NCBI GenBank assembly: GCA_037013495.1
Contig: CM072810.1
Location: forward strand, 79,096,449 to 79,160,448
Length of the DNA: 64,000 nucleotides
Direction of reading: 5' to 3'
Source of the DNA: Hippophae tibetana
Lineage: Eukaryota > Streptophyta > Magnoliopsida > Rosales > Elaeagnaceae
The notes beneath the pieces were generated by a model. It made no database searches, was not told where the DNA came from, and was given only the letters and a program-made list of their open reading frames with translations. Of the stretch, positions 23,563 through 36,233 are shown in pieces. Numbering within the stretch: the first letter of the stretch is position 1; every line of letters starts with the position of its first letter. The position numbers were made by a program, and so were the translations under genes.

Positions 23563-25683
23563 TGAATACTATCCATTTTATATTTCTTTCTCTTATATTT
23601 TTTAAAGAATATAGATTGAATGAAAACAATTATAAATAACAATTGGTGGGCACCAATATCTTAATTACAGCTTTTTTGAATAAAATCGAAGGTAAGTAAA
23701 ACGGAAATGGTGTGACAAAAACATTAAAACCTTGCTAAGTGATGTAAATGATGCCATTTGTGTTCAAAAATGAAGTTCCAAATCAAGGAATATTAATATT
23801 GTGTGAGTCTATACAATATGTGTTTTGATATATTGTAATTCTTGTGTCTATAACCGAGTAAACAATTATCGTAGTTAATAGTTGGAACTCATATTTATCA
23901 AACTTTTTGTTGTTTTTGAAAATTTGAGCAGTAGTCCCTTCTTTTTCTCTTCGCTTATATTTTTTAAAGAATAGAGATTGATTGAATAAATTAATAAATA
24001 ACCCTTGGTCGGAACCGATATCTACTTTATTGCTCTTTTGAATAAAACCGAAAGGAAGTAAAATGGATATGTTGCAATAAAACGTTTAAACCCTATTTAA
24101 GTGACGTAAAAGATGGAATTTGTGTATAAAAATGAGTTTCCAAAGCTAGGAAAATTAATATTGTGTAAATCTATACTATCTTCAATTTGATATATTATAA
24201 TAGTCGTTTCAATACACGTGTACAAGATTGTCGTAGCGAATACTTGCGACACATATTTATTAATTTTTTTATTGTTTTTGAAAATATGAATAGTATCCAT
24301 TTTATTTTTCACTCTCTTATATTTTTTAAAGAATATATATTGAATGAAAACAATAATAAATAACCCTTGCTTGGCACCAATATCTTCATTATAGCTCTTT
24401 TGAATAAAATCCAAAGTAAGTAAAACCGAAATGGTGTGACAAAAACATTAAAACCTTGCTAAGTGATGTAAATGATGCCATTTGTGTTCAAAAATGAAGT
24501 TCCAAATCAAGGAATATTAATATTGTGTGAGTCTATACAATATGTGTTTTGATATATTGTAATTCTTGTGTCTATAACCGAGTAAACAATTATCGTAGTT
24601 AATAGTTGGAACTCATATTTATCAAACTTTTTGTTGTTTTTGAAAATTTGAGCAGTAGTCCCTTCTTTTTCTCTTCGCTTATATTTTTTAAAGAATAGAG
24701 ATTGATTGAATAAATTAATAAATAACCCTTGGTCGGAACCAATATCTACTTTATAGCTCTTTTGTATAAAATCGAAAGGAAGTAAAACGGAAATGTTGCA
24801 ACAAAAGGTTTAAACCCTATTTAAGTGACGAAAACGATGGAATTTGTGTACAAAAATGAGTTTCCAAAGCTAGGAAAATTAATATTGTGTAAATCTATAC
24901 GATCTTCAATTTGATATATTATAATAGTCGTTTCAATACACGAGTACAAGATTATCGTAGCGAATACTTGCGACACATATTTATTAATTTTTTATTGTTT
25001 TTGAAAATGTGAATACTATCCATTTTATATTTCTTTCTCTTATATTTTTTAAAGAATATAGATTGAATGAAAACAATTATAAATAACAATTGGTGGGCAC
25101 CAATATCTTAATTACAGCTTTTTTGAATAAAATAGAAGGTAAGTAAAACGGAAATGGTGTGACAAAAACATTAAAACCTTGCTAAGTGATGTAAATGATG
25201 CCATTTGTGTTCAAGAATGAGGTTCCAAATCAAGGAATATTAATATTGAGTGAGTCTATATAATTTGTGTTTTGATATATTGTAATTCTTGTGTCTATAA
25301 CCGAGTTAACAATTATCGTAGTTAATAGTTGGAACTCATATTTATTAAACTTTTTGTTGTTTTTGAAAATTTGAGCAGTAGTCCCTTCTTTTTCTCTTCG
25401 CTTATATTTTTTAAAGAATAGAGATTGATTGAATAAATTAATAAATAACCCTTGGTCGGAACCAATATCTACTTTATAGCTCTTTTGTATAAAATCGAAA
25501 GGAAGTAAAACGGAAATGTTGCAACAAAAGGTTTAAACCCTATTTAAGTGACGAAAACGATGGAATTTGTGTACAAAAATGAGTTTCCAAAGCACGGAAA
25601 ATTAATATTGTGTGAATCTATACGATCTTCAATTTGATATATTATAATAGTCGTTTCAATACACGAGTACAAGATTATCGTAG
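22958..25683 (+). repeat. Six-dimer-spaced block, copy 2
   Basis: Partner of 18.62-21.35 kb, with the CACGTGTACAAGATTGTCG variant recurring at about 24.21 kb and AAAGCACGG at 25.59 kb. It differs at AGCGAAAGG (about 23.33 kb) and GAAAATATGAATAG (about 24.28 kb). Confidence 0.8.
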
Positions 25684-28600
25684 TGAATACTTGCGACACA
25701 TATTTATTAATTTTTTTATTGTTTTTGAAAATGTGAATAGTATCCATTTTATTTTTCACTCTCTTATATTTTTTAAAGAATATAGATTGAATGAAAACAA
25801 TTATAAAAAACAATTGGTGGGCACCAATATCTTAATTATAGCTTTCTGAATAAAATCGAAGGTAAGTAAAACCGAAATGGTGTGACAAAAACTTTTAAAC
25901 CTTGCTAAGTGATGTAAATGATGCCATTTGTGTTCAAAAATGAAGTTCCAAATCAAGGAATATTAATATTGTGTGAGTCTATGTAATTTTTGTTTTGATA
26001 TATTGTAATTCTTGTGTCTATAACCGAGTAAACAATTATCATAGTTAATAGTTGGAACTCATATTTATCAAACTTTTTGTTGTTTTTGAAAATTTGAGCA
26101 GTAGTCCCTTCTTTTTCTCTTCGCTTATATTTTTTAAAGAATAGAGATTGATTGAATAAATTAATAAATAACCCTTGGTCGGAACCAATATCTACTTTAT
26201 AGCTCTTTTGTATAAAATCGAAAGGAAGTAAAACGGAAATGTTGCAACAAAAGGTTTAAACCCTATTTAAGTGACGAAAATGATGGAATTTGTGTACAAA
26301 AATGAGTTTCCAAAGCAAGGAAAATTAATATTGTTTGAATCTATACGATCTTCAATTTGATATATTATAATAGTCGTTTCAATACACGAGTACAAGATTA
26401 TCGTAACGAATACTTGCGACACATATTTATTAATTTTTTATTGTTTTTGAAAATGTGAATACTATCCATTTTATATTTCTTTCTCTTATATTTTTTAAAG
26501 AATATAGATTGAATGAAAACAATTATAAATAACAATTGGTGGGCACCAATATCTTAATTATAGCTTTTTTGAATAAAATCGAAGGTAAGTAAAACGGAAA
26601 TGGTGTGACAAAAACATTTAAACCTTGCTAAGTGATGTAAATGATGCCATTTGTGTTCAAAAATGAAGTTCCAAATCAAGGAATATTAATATTGTGTCAG
26701 TCTATATAATTTGTGTTTTGATATATTGTAATTCTTGTGTCTATAACCGAGTAAACAATTATCATAGTTAATAGTTGGAACTCATATTTATCAAACTTTT
26801 TGTTGTTTTTGAAAATTTGAGCAGTAGTCCCTTCTTTTTCTCTTCGCTTATATTTTTTAAAGAATAGAGTTTGATTGAATAAATTAATAAATAACCCTTG
26901 GTCGGAACCAATATCTACTTTATAGCTCTTTTGTATAAAATCGAAAGGAAGTAAAACGGAAATGTTGCAACAAAATGTTTAAACCCTATTTAAGTGACGA
27001 AAACGATGGAATTTGTGTACAAAAATGAGTTTCCAAAGCAAGGAAAATTAATATTGTTTGAATCTATACGATCTTCAATTTGATATATTATAATAGTCGT
27101 TTCAATACACGAGTACAAGATTATCGTAGTGAATACTTGCGACACATATTTATTAATTTTTTTATTGTTTTTGAAAATGTGAATAGTATCCATTTTATGT
27201 TTCTTTCTCTTATATTTTTTAAAGAATAAAGATTGAATGAAAACAATTATAAAAAACAATTGGTGGGCACCAATATCTTAATTATAGCTTTCTGAATAAA
27301 ATCGAAGGTAAGTAAAACCGAAATGGTGTGACAAAAACATTTAAACCTTGCTAAGTGATGTAAATGATGCCATTTGTGTTCAAAAATGAAGTTCCAAATC
27401 AAGGAATATTAATATTGTGTGAGTCTATATAATTTTTGTTTTGATATATTGTAATTCTTGTGTCTATAACCGAGTAAACAATTATCATAGTTAATAGTTG
27501 GAACTCATATTTATCAAACTTTTTGTTGTTTTTGAAAATTTGAGCAGTAGTCCCTTCTTTTTCTCTTCGCTTATATTGTTTAAAGAATAGAGATTGATTG
27601 AATAAATTAATAAATAACCCTTGGTCGGAACCAATATCTACTTTATAGCTCTTTTGTATAAAATCGAAAGGAAGTAAAACGGAAATGTTGCAACAAAAGC
27701 TTTAAACCCTATTTAAGTGACGAAAATGATGGAATTTGTGTACAAAAATGAGTTTCCAAAGCAAGGAAAATTAATATTGTTTGAATCTATACGATCTTCA
27801 ATTTGATATATTATAATAGTCGTTTCAATACACGAGTACAAGATTATCGTAACGAATACTTGCGACACATATTTATTAATTTTTTATTGTTTTTGAAAAT
27901 GTGAATACTATCCATTTTATATTTCTTTCTCTTATATTTTTTAAAGAATATAGATTGAATGAAAACAATTATAAATAACAATTGGTGGGCACCAATATCT
28001 TAATTACAGCTTTTTTGAATAAAATCGAAGGTAAGTAAAACGGAAATGGTGTGACAAAAACATTTAAACCTTGCTAAGTGATGTAAATGATGCCATTTGT
28101 GTTCAAAAATGAAGTTCCAAATCAAGGAATATTAATATTGTGTCAGTCTATATAATTTGTGTTTTGATATATTGTAATTCTTGTGTCTATAACTGAGTAA
28201 ACATTTATCGTAGTTAATAGTTGGAACTCATATTTATCAAACTTTTTGTTGTTTTTGAAAATTTGAGCAGTACTCCCTTCTTTTTCTCTTCGCTTATATT
28301 TTTTAAAGAATAGAGACTGATTGAATAAATTAATAAATAAGCCTTGGTCGGAACCAATATCTACTTTATAGCTCTTTTGTATAAAATCGAAGGTAAGTAA
28401 AACGGAAATGGTGTGACAAAAGGTTTAAACCCTATTTAAGTGACGAAAACGATGCAATTTGTGTACAAAAATGAGTTTCCAAAGCAAGGAAAATTAATAT
28501 TGTTTGAATCTATACGATCTTCAATTTGATATATTATAATAGTCGTTTCAATACACGAGTACAAGATTATCGTAACGAATACTTGCGACACATATTTATT

Positions 28601-28860
28601 AATTTTTTATTGTTTTTGAAAATGTGAATACTATCCATTTTATATTTCTTTCTCTTATATTTTGTAAAGAATATAGATTGAATGAAAACAATTATAAATA
28701 ACAATTGGTGGGCACCAATATCTTAATTACAGCTTTTTTGAATAAAATCGAAGGTAAGTAAAACGGAAATGGTGTGACAAAAACATTAAAACCTTGCTAA
28801 GTGATGTAAATGATGCCATTTGTGTTCAAAAATGAAGTTCCAAATCAAGGAATATTAATA
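25684..28860 (+). repeat. Two-dimer pattern zone
   Basis: Dimers alternate with a period near 1,447 bp. TTGTTTGAATC with CGTAACGAATAC occurs near 26.40, 27.85 and 28.57 kb, and GTGTCAGTCTAT near 26.69 and 28.14 kb. Copies at 25.8 and 27.2 kb share TTATAAAAAACAATTGG and AGCTTTCTGAAT. The 27 kb member (TTTTATGTTTC, AAGAATAAAGATTG) reappears near 49.6 kb, 31 dimers away. The A monomer near 28.2-28.5 kb carries a patch of B sequence. Confidence 0.75.
28391..28418 (+). other. B-into-A conversion patch
   Basis: Inside an A monomer, the stretch after TTTTGTATAAAATCGA reads AGGTAAGTAAAACGG then AAATGGTGTGACAAAA, which is B sequence. It then returns to A with GGTTTAAACCCTATTTAAG. Normal A has AAGGAAGTAAAACGG and AAATGTTGCAACAAAA here. 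Both flanks are A and the phase is unchanged, so this is a short non-reciprocal transfer and not a monomer loss. The tract must be at least about 26 bp, the distance between the outer diagnostic bases. Confidence 0.85.
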
Positions 28861-31800
28861 TTGTGTGAGTCTATACAATATGTGTTTTGATATATTGTAA
28901 TTCTTGTGTCTATAACCGAGTAAACAATTATCGTAGTTAATAGTTGGAACTCATATTTATCAAACTTTTTGTTGTTTTTGAAAATTTGAGCAGTAGTCCC
29001 TTTTTTTCTCTTCGCTTATATTTTTTAAAGAATAGAGATTGATTGAATAAATTAATAAATAACCCTTGGTCGGAACCGATATCTACTTTATAGCTCTTTT
29101 GTATAAAATCGAAAGGAAGTAAAACGGAAATGTTGCAACAAAAGGTTTAAACCCTATTTAAGTGACGTAAAAGATGGAATTTGTGTACAAAAATGAGTTT
29201 CCAAAGCTAGGAAAATTAATATTGTGTAAATCTATACTATCTTCAATTTGATATATTATAATAGTCGTTTCAATACACGAGTACAAGATTATCGTAGCGA
29301 ATACTTGTGACACATATTTATTAATTTTTTTATTGTTTTTGAAAATGTGAATAGTATCCATTTTATTTTTCACTCTCTTATATATTTTAAAGAATATATA
29401 TTGAATGAAAACAATTATAAATAACAATTGGTGGGCACCAATATCTTAATTACAGCTTTTTTGAATAAAATCGAAGGTAAGTAAAACGGAAATGGTGTGA
29501 CAAAAACATTTAAACCTTGCTAAGTGATGTAAATGATGCCATTTGTGTTCAAAAATGAAGTTCCAAATCAAGGAATATTAATATTGTGTGAGTCTATATA
29601 ATTTGTGTTTTGATATATTGTAATTCTTGTGTCTATAACCGAGTAAACAATTATCATAGTTAATAGTTGGAACTCATATTTATCAAACTTTTTTTTGTTT
29701 TTGAAAATTTGAGGAGTAGTCCCTTCTTTTTCTCTTCCCTTATATTTTTTAAAGAATAGAGATTGATTGAATAAATTAATAAATAACCCTTGGTTGGAAC
29801 CAATATCTACTTTATATGCTTTTGTATAAAATCGAAAGGAAGTAAAACGGAAATGTTGCAACAAAAGGTTTAAACCCTATTTAAGTGACGAAAACGATGG
29901 AATTTGTGTACAAAAATGAGTTTCCAAAGCAAGGAAAATTAATATTGTTTGAATCTATACGATCTTCAATTTGATATATTATAATAGTCGTTTCAATACA
30001 CGAGTACAAGATTATCGTAACGAATACTTGCGACACATATTTATTAATTTTTTATTGTTTTTGAAAATGTGAATACTATCCATTTTATATTTCTTTCTCT
30101 TATATTTTGTAAAGAATATAGATTGAATGAAAACAATTATAAATAACAATTGGTGGGCACCAATATCTTAATTACAGCTTTTTTGAATAAAATCGAAGGT
30201 AAGTAAAACGGAAATGGTGTGACAAAAACATTAAAACCTTGCTAAGTGATGTAAATTATGCCATTTGTGTTCAAAAATGAAGTTCCAAATCAAGGAATAT
30301 TAATATTGTGTGAGTCTATACAATATGTGTTTTGATATATTGTAATTCTTGTGTCTATAACCGAGTAAACAATTATCGTAGTTAATAGTTGGAACTCATA
30401 TTTATCAAACTTTTTGTTGTTTTTGAAAATTTGAGCAGTAGTCCCTTCTTTTTCTCTTCGCTTATATTTTTTAAAGAATAGAGATTGATTGAATAAATTA
30501 ATAAATAACCCTTGGTCGGAACCAATATCTACTTTATAGCTCTTTTGTATAAAATCGAAAGGAAGTAAAACGGAAATGTTGCAACAAAAGGTTTAAACCC
30601 TATTTAAGTGACGAAAACGATGGAATTTGTGTACAAAAATGAGTTTCCAAAGCTAGGAAAATTAATATTGTGTAAATCTATACTATCTTCAATTTGATAT
30701 ATTATAATAGTCGTTTCAATACACGAGTACAAGATTATCGTAGCGAATACTTGTGACACATATTTATTAATTTTTTTATTGTTTTTGAAAATGTGAATAG
30801 TATCCATTTTATTTTTCACTCTCTTATATATTTTAAAGAATATACATTGAATGAAAACAATTATAAATAACAATTGGTGGGCACCAATATCTTAATTACA
30901 GCTTTTTTGAATAAAATCGAAGGTAAGTAAAACGGAAATGGTGTGACAAAAACATTTAAACCTTGCTAAGTGATGTAAATGATGCCATTTGTGTTCAAAA
31001 ATGAAGTTCCAAATCAAGGAATATTAATATTGTGTGAGTCTATACAATATGTGTTTTGATATATTGTAATTCTTGTGTCTATAACCGAGTAAACAATTAT
31101 CGTAGTTAATAGTTGGAACTCATATTTATCAAACTTTTTGTTGTTTTTGAAAATTTGAGCAGTAGTCCCTTTTTTTCTCTTCGCTTATATTTTTTAAAGA
31201 ATAGAGATTGATTGAATAAATTAATAAATAACCCTTGGTCGGAACCGATATCTACTTTATAGCTCTTTTGTATAAAATCGAAAGGAAGTAAAACGGAAAT
31301 GTTGCAACAAAAGGTTTAAACCCTATTTAAGTGACGTAAAAGATGGAATTTGTGTACAAAAATGAGTTTCCAAAGCTAGGAAAATTAATATTGTGTAAAT
31401 CTATACTATCTTCAATTTGATATATTATAATAGTCGTTTCAATACACGAGTACAAGATTATCGTAGCGAATACTTGGGACACATATTTATTAATTTTTTT
31501 ATTGTTTTTGAAAATGTGAATAGTATCCATTTTATTTTTCACTCTCTTATATATTTTAAAGAATATATATTGAATGAAAACAATTATAAATAACAATTGG
31601 TGGGCACCAATATCTTAATTACAGCTTTTTTGAATAAAATCGAAGGTAAGTAAAACGGAAATGGTGTGACAAAAACATTTAAACCTTGCTAAGTGATGTA
31701 AATGATGCCATTTGTGTTCAAAAATGAAGTTCCAAATCAAGGAATATTAATATTGTGTGAGTCTATACAATATGTGTTTTGATATATTGTAATTCTTGTG

Positions 31801-33340
31801 TCTATAACCGAGTAAACAATTATCGTAGTTAATAGTTGGAACTCATATTTATCAAACTTTTTGTTGTTTTTGAAAATTTGAGCAGTAGTCCCTTCTTTTT
31901 CTCTTCGCTTATATTTTTTAAAGAATAGAGATTGATTGAATAAATTAATAAATAACCCTTGGTCGGAACCAATATCTACTTTATAGCTCTTTTGTATAAA
32001 ATCGAAAGGAAGTAAAACGGAAATGTTGCAACAAAAGGTTTAAACCCTATTTAAGTGACGAAAACGATGGAATTTGTGTACAAAAATGAGTTTCCAAAGC
32101 TAGGAAAATTAATATTGTGTAAATCTATACGATCTTCAATTTGATATATTATAATAGTCGTTTCAATACACGAGTACAAGATTATCGTAGCGAATACTTG
32201 TGACACATATTTATTAATTTTTTTATTGTTTTTGAAAATGTGAATAGTATCCATTTTATATTTCTTTCTCTTATATATTGTAAAGAATATAGATTGAATG
32301 AAAACAATTATAAATAACAATTGGTGGGCACCAATATCTTAATTACAGCTTTTTTGAATAAAATCGAAGGTAAGTAAAACGGAAATGGTGTGACAAAAAC
32401 ATTTAAACCTTGCTAAGTGATGTAAATGATGCCATTTGTGTTCAAAAATGAAGTTCCAAATCAAGGAATATTAATATTGTGTGAGTCTATACAATATGTG
32501 TTTTGATATATTGTAATTCTTGTGTCTATAACCGAGTAAACAATTATCGTAGTTAATTGTTGGAACTCATATTTATCAAACTTTTTGTTGTTTTTGAAAA
32601 TTTGAGCAGTAGTCCCTTTTTTTTCTCTTCGCTTATATTTTTTAAAGAATAGAGATTGATTGAATAAATTAATAAATAACCCTTGGTCGGAACCGATATC
32701 TACTTTATAGCTCTTTTGTATAAAATCGAAAGGAAGTAAAACGGAAATGTTGCAACAAAAGGTTTAAACCCTATTTAAGTGACGTAAAAGATGGAATTTG
32801 TGTACAAAAATGAGTTTCCAAAGCTAGGAAAATTAATATTGTGTAAATCTATACTATCTTCAATTTGATATATTATAATAGTCGTTTCAATACACGAGTA
32901 CAAGATTATCGTAGCGAATACTTGTGACACATATTTATTAATTTTTTTATTGTTTTTGAAAATGTGAATAGTATCCATTTTATTTTTCACTCTCTTATAT
33001 ATTTTAAAGAATATATATTGAATGAAAACAATTATAAATAACAATTGGTGGGCACCAATATCTTAATTACAGCTTTTTTGAATAAAATCGAAGGTAAGTA
33101 AAACGGAAATGGTGTGACAAAAACATTTAAACCTTGCTAAGTGATGTAAATGATGCCATTTGTGTTCAAAAATGAAGTTCCAAATCAAGGAATATTAATA
33201 TTGTGTGAGTCTATATAATTTGTGTTTTGATATATTGTAATTCTTGTGTCTATAACCGAGTAAACAATTATCATAGTTAACAGTTGGAACTCATATTTAT
33301 CAAACTTTTTGTTGTTTTTGAAAATTTGAGGAGTAGTCCC
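28861..33340 (+). repeat. Homogenised zone with recombinant B, first part
   Basis: About six dimers. B copies near 29.36, 30.81, 31.53 and 32.98 kb join a B2 left half (TTTTTCACTCTC, then TATATATTTTAAAG) to a B1 right half (ACAATTGGTGGGCACC). A copies near 29.0, 31.17 and 32.61 kb share loss of a C in the pyrimidine tract. The A monomer at about 29.69-29.83 kb has an odd T-run, CTCTTCCCTT and TTATATGCTTTTG. GTAAATTATGCC near 30.25 kb recurs at 33.87, 36.04 and 36.77 kb. Confidence 0.8.
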
Positions 33341-35375
33341 TTCTTTTTCTCTTCGCTTATATTTTTTAAAGAATAGAGATTGATTGAATAAATTAATAAA
33401 TAACCCTTGGTTGGAACCAATATCTACTTTATAGCTCTTTTGTATAAAATCGAAAGGAAGTAAAACGGAAATGTTGCAACAAAAGGTTTAAACCCTATTT
33501 AAGTGACGAAAACGATGGAATTTGTGTACAAAAATGAGTTTCCAAAGCAAGGAAAATTAATATTGTTTGAATCTATACGATCTTCAATTTGATATATTAT
33601 AATAGTCGTTTCAATACACGAGTACAAGATTATCGTAACGAATACTTGCGACACATATTTATTAATTTTTTATTGTTTTTGAAAATGTGAATACTATCCA
33701 TTTTATATTTCTTTCTCTTATATTTTGTAAAGAATATAGATTGAATGAAAACAATTATAAATAACAATTGGTGGGCACCAATATCTTAATTACAGCTTTT
33801 TTGAATAAAATCGAAGGTAAGTAAAACGGAAATGGTGTGACAAAAACATTAAAACCTTGCTAAGTGATGTAAATTATGCCATTTGTGTTCAAAAATGAAG
33901 TTCCAAATCAAGGAATATTAATATTGTGTGAGTCTATACAATATGTGTTTTGATATATTGTAATTCTTGTGTCTATAACCGAGTAAACAATTATCGTAGT
34001 TAATAGTTGGAACTCATATTTATCAAACTTTTTGTTGTTTTTGAAAATTTGAGCAGTAGTCCCTTCTTTTTCTCTTCGCTTATATTTTTTAAAGAATAGA
34101 GATTGATTGAATAAATTAATAAATAACCCTTGGTCGGAACCGATATCTACTTTATAGCTCTTTTGTATAAAATCGAAAGGAAGTAAAACGGAAATGTTGC
34201 AACAAAAGGTTTAAACCCTATTTAAGTGACGAAAACGATGGAATTTGTGTACAAAAATGAGTTTCCAAAGCTAGGAAAATTAATATTGTGTAAATCTATA
34301 CTATCTTCAATTTGATATATTATAATAGTCGTTTCAATACACGAGTACAAGATTATCGTAGCGAATACTTGTGACACATATTTATTAATTTTTTTATTGT
34401 TTTTGAAAATGTGAATAGTATCCATTTTATTTTTCACTCTCTTATATATTTTAAAGAATATATATTGAATGAAAACAATTATAAATAACAATTGGTGGGC
34501 ACCAATATCTTAATTACAGCTTTTTTGAATAAAATCGAAGGTAAGTAAAACGGAAATGGTGTGACAAAAACATTTAAACCTTGCTAAGTGATGTAAATGA
34601 TGCCATTTGTGTTCAAAAATGAAGTTCCAAATCAAGGAATATTAATATTGTGTGAGTCTATATAATTTGTGTTTTGATATATTGTAATTCTTGTGTCTAT
34701 AACCGAGTAAACAATTATCATAGTTAACAGTTGGAACTCATATTTATCAAACTTTTTGTTGTTTTTGAAAATTTGAGGAGTAGTCCCTTCTTTTTCTCTT
34801 CGCTTATATTTTTTAAAGAATAGAGATTGATTGAATAAATTAATAAATAACCCTTGGTTGGAACCAATATCTACTTTATAGCTCTTTTGTATAAAATCGA
34901 AAGGAAGTAAAACGGAAATGTTGCAACAAAAGGTTTAAACCCTATTTAAGTGACGAAAACGATGGAATTTGTGTACAAAAATGAGTTTCCAAAGCAAGGA
35001 AAATTAATATTGTTTGAATCTATACGATCTTCAATTTGATATATTATAATAGTCGTTTCAATACACGAGTACAAGATTATCGTAGCGAATACTTGTGACA
35101 CATATTTATTAATTTTTTTATTGTTTTTGAAAATGTGAATAGTATCCATTTTATTTTTCACTCTCTTATATATTTTAAAGAATATATATTGAATGAAAAC
35201 AATTATAAATAACAATTGGTGGGCACAAATATCTTAATTACAGCTTTTTTGAATAAAATCGAAGGTAAGTAAAACGGAAATGGTGTGACAAAAACATTTA
35301 AACCTTGCTAAGTGATGTAAATGATGCCATTTGTGTTCAAAAATGAAGTTCCAAATCAAGGAATATTAATATTGT
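33340..35375 (+). repeat. Four-dimer-spaced block, copy 1
   Basis: About 2.03 kb matching 36,234-38,269 at an offset of 2,894 bp. Shared markers are TTGGTTGGAACCAATATC in A (33.41 kb), CGTAACGAATAC (about 33.64 kb), GTAAATTATGCC (33.87 kb), GTTAACAGTTGG (34.72 kb) and GGGCACAAATATC (35.22 kb). The match breaks at GAGGAGTAG against GAGCAGTAG on the left and TGTGAGTC against TGTCAGTC on the right. Confidence 0.82.
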
Positions 35376-36233
35376 GTGAGTCTATATAATTTGTGTTTTG
35401 ATATATTGTAATTCTTGTGTCTATAACCGAGTAAACAATTATCATAGTTAACAGTTGGAACTCATATTTATCAAACTTTTTGTTGTTTTTGAAAATTTGA
35501 GGAGTAGTCCCTTCTTTTTCTCTTCGCTTATATTTTTTAAAGAATAGAGATTGATTGAATAAATTAATAAATAACCCTTGGTTGGAACCAATATCTACTT
35601 TATAGCTCTTTTGTATAAAATCGAAAGGAAGTAAAACGGAAATGTTGCAACAAAAGGTTTAAACCCTATTTAAGTGACGAAAACGATGGAATTTGTGTAC
35701 AAAAATGAGTTTCCAAAGCAAGGAAAATTAATATTGTTTGAATCTATACGATCTTCAATTTGATATATTATAATAGTCGTTTCAATACACGAGTACAAGA
35801 TTATCGTAACGAATACTTGCGACACATATTTATTAATTTTTTATTGTTTTTGAAAATGTGAATACTATCCATTTTATATTTCTTTTTCTTATATTTTGTA
35901 AAGAATATAGATTGAATGAAAACAATTATAAATAACAATTGGTGGGCACCAATATCTTAATTACAGCTTTTTTGAATAAAATCGAAGGTAAGTAAAACGG
36001 AAATGGTGTGACAAAAACATTAAAACCTTGCTAAGTGATGTAAATTATGCCATTTGTGTTCAAAAATGAAGTTCCAAATCAAGGAATATTAATATTGTGT
36101 GAGTCTATACAATATGTGTTTTGATATATTGTAATTCTTGTGTCTATAACCGAGTAAACAATTATCGTAGTTAATAGTTGGAACTCATATTTACCAAACT
36201 TTTTGTTGTTTTTGAAAATTTGAGCAGTAGTCC
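35376..36233 (+). repeat. Linker dimer between the two 2-kb blocks
   Basis: One dimer plus part of the next, in phase, with GTTAACAGTTGG at about 35.45 kb and GTAAATTATGCC at 36.04 kb. It is very like the dimer after it; private changes are TTCTTTTTCTTA near 35.88 kb and ATTTACCAAAC near 36.19 kb. Confidence 0.75.
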
